DNA of 6,114 nt, from NCBI GenBank assembly GCA_013152045.1, contig JAADGZ010000295.1, positions 1 to 6,114 of the forward strand. Direction: 5' to 3'. The stretch's first letter is position 1, and every line of letters starts with the position of its first letter. Positions 5,676-6,114 of this stretch are shown here, piece after piece. Below the pieces are notes generated by a model. It was given only the letters and a program-made list of their open reading frames with translations. It did not search any database and was not told where the DNA came from. The position numbers were made by a program, and so were the translations under genes. This DNA comes from Gammaproteobacteria bacterium (lineage in GTDB: Bacteria; Pseudomonadota; Gammaproteobacteria; UBA6429; Thiohalophilaceae).

Positions 5676-5754
5676 GTAGGTTGGGTTGAATAAAATGAAG
5701 CCCAACAGCCTGCTCTGATATTCTGTTGGCTTCATTTTATTCAACCCAACCTAC
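5676..5754. repeat. Long near-perfect palindrome (REP/MITE-like element)
   Basis: The left arm 5676-5708 (33 bases, beginning GTAGGTTGGGTTGA) is the reverse complement of the right arm 5723-5754 (32 bases, ending TCAACCCAACCTAC), apart from a single G missing on the right (GGG against GG). The loop is the 14 bases 5709-5722. GTAGGTTGGGTT-type palindromes are, from general knowledge, frequent dispersed intergenic repeats in proteobacteria and some other bacteria. No open reading frame or transposase lies inside, and no target-site duplication is evident at the arm ends. Confidence 0.8.
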
Positions 5755-5761
5755 TGTTTTT

Positions 5762-5790
5762 CGCTGCAAGCAGCGGGGAATTAACCCCGC
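5762..5790. repeat. Two overlapping, mutually exclusive hairpins
   Basis: CGCTG-CAAG-CAGCG (5762-5775) is a perfect 5-base-pair hairpin. GCGGGG (5773-5778) can instead pair with CCCCGC (5785-5790) across an AATTAA loop. They share 5773-5775, so only one can form at a time. Neither is followed by a T run on either strand. Confidence 0.5.
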
Positions 5791-5938
5791 AGAGATTAAA
5801 ATCCAGATCATAGTAAAAAATACACCATTAACCATTCCTAGATCATTTACAATAACCCATCAGTGATAAATCAAGCTGCCCTTTATCCTTACAGTTTACG
5901 GTTTATTTTCTGAAATATTTTTACACCAGGACTCTAGC
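5791..5938. other. AT-rich leader region before the ferredoxin gene
   Basis: This is the remainder of the 5625-5938 non-coding gap. It is AT-rich, with no convincing reading frame, repeat or strong sigma-70 promoter. Weak -35-like and -10-like hexamers (for example TTTACA near 5847) can be picked out but do not pair at good spacing. A promoter for the downstream gene presumably lies here or in the repeat cluster. Confidence 0.4.
5928..5931 (+). promoter_or_regulatory. Ribosome binding site for the ferredoxin gene
   Basis: AGGA is placed 7 bases before ATG 5939, which supports that start. Confidence 0.6.
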
Positions 5939-6114
5939 ATGACACCAGCTTATATAAAAGCAGCCAATATACAGGCCATCGATCCCGGCCAGATGCTCAA
6001 AATAAAAGTCGGCGACAAGAATATTCTACTCGCCAATATTGATGGAAATATTTACGCTATAGATGACCAGTGCAGCCACGAAGATGCCTCACTTTATAAT
6101 GGTGCATTGAAAGG
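5939..6114 (+). CDS. Rieske-type [2Fe-2S] ferredoxin (3' end cut by window edge)
   Basis: 58 codons are visible. The fold entry is typical of small soluble Rieske ferredoxins: a strand region LKIKVGDKNILLANIDGNIYAIDD, then the first cluster-binding pair C45-S-H47 in QCSHEDASLYNGALKG. In this family the second pair (C-x2-H) follows about 15-17 residues later and would lie just past the window. The ligands bind a [2Fe-2S] cluster with two Cys and two His, giving electron transfer to a partner oxygenase or reductase (family knowledge). CSHEDASL-x-x-GALKG matches the short ferredoxin subunit type (about 100-110 aa) more than membrane-bound cytochrome bc1 Rieske proteins, and no N-terminal membrane anchor is present. 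The start is backed by AGGA at 5928-5931. The partner cannot be told from this window. Confidence 0.9.
   Translation, partial: MTPAYIKAANIQAIDPGQMLKIKVGDKNILLANIDGNIYAIDDQCSHEDASLYNGALK

Noticed and set aside
5676..5754. Long palindrome as an intrinsic terminator
   Set aside because: No gene ends immediately upstream on either strand and no U run follows an arm; it fits a dispersed repeat better.
5625..5938. Hidden toxin gene, tRNA or CRISPR array in the long gap
   Set aside because: No reading frame of useful length, no cloverleaf, and the repeats are inverted rather than regularly spaced direct copies.

Overview
The window looks like an ordinary housekeeping stretch of a gammaproteobacterial chromosome with moderate GC content. 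The basis is a clear Uup-type ABC-F ATPase, a YdcH-like DUF465 protein, an HDOD protein, a YhbQ-like GIY-YIG protein and small hypothetical genes that resemble families of beta/gammaproteobacteria. The species cannot be named from sequence alone. No tRNA, rRNA, CRISPR array, phage gene or transposase was found.

Layout: 1-1643 (minus) is uup, cut by the left edge. It is divergent from a plus-strand pair at 1760-2654: a DUF465 protein, then a thioredoxin-fold plus HEAT-repeat protein. This pair converges on an HDOD gene (2693-3550, minus), which is divergent from a GIY-YIG gene (3669-3932, plus). That gene converges on a receiver-like gene (3948-4349, minus), which is divergent from a second plus-strand pair at 4468-5193: a 79-aa protein and a Cys-containing 150-aa protein, both of unknown function. 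This pair converges on a solitary MbcA/ParS/Xre-type antitoxin-like gene (5220-5624, minus). The 314-base gap 5625-5938 holds a nested set of inverted repeats. A Rieske-type ferredoxin gene starts at 5939 and runs off the right edge.

The genes form short units in alternating orientation and not one operon or pathway. The divergent gaps at 1644-1759, 3551-3668 and 4350-4467 each contain a candidate -10 hexamer readable on both strands. This suggests compact bidirectional promoters. Most starts lack a strong Shine-Dalgarno; the clearest are at 4468 and 5939.

No obviously new multi-gene system was found. The points most worth a second look are the receiver-like protein with Glu at the phospho-acceptor position, the thioredoxin-HEAT fusion, the solitary antitoxin beside a possible operator, the nested palindromes at 5644-5790, and the uncharacterised 79-aa/150-aa pair with a six-codon leader overlapping its start.
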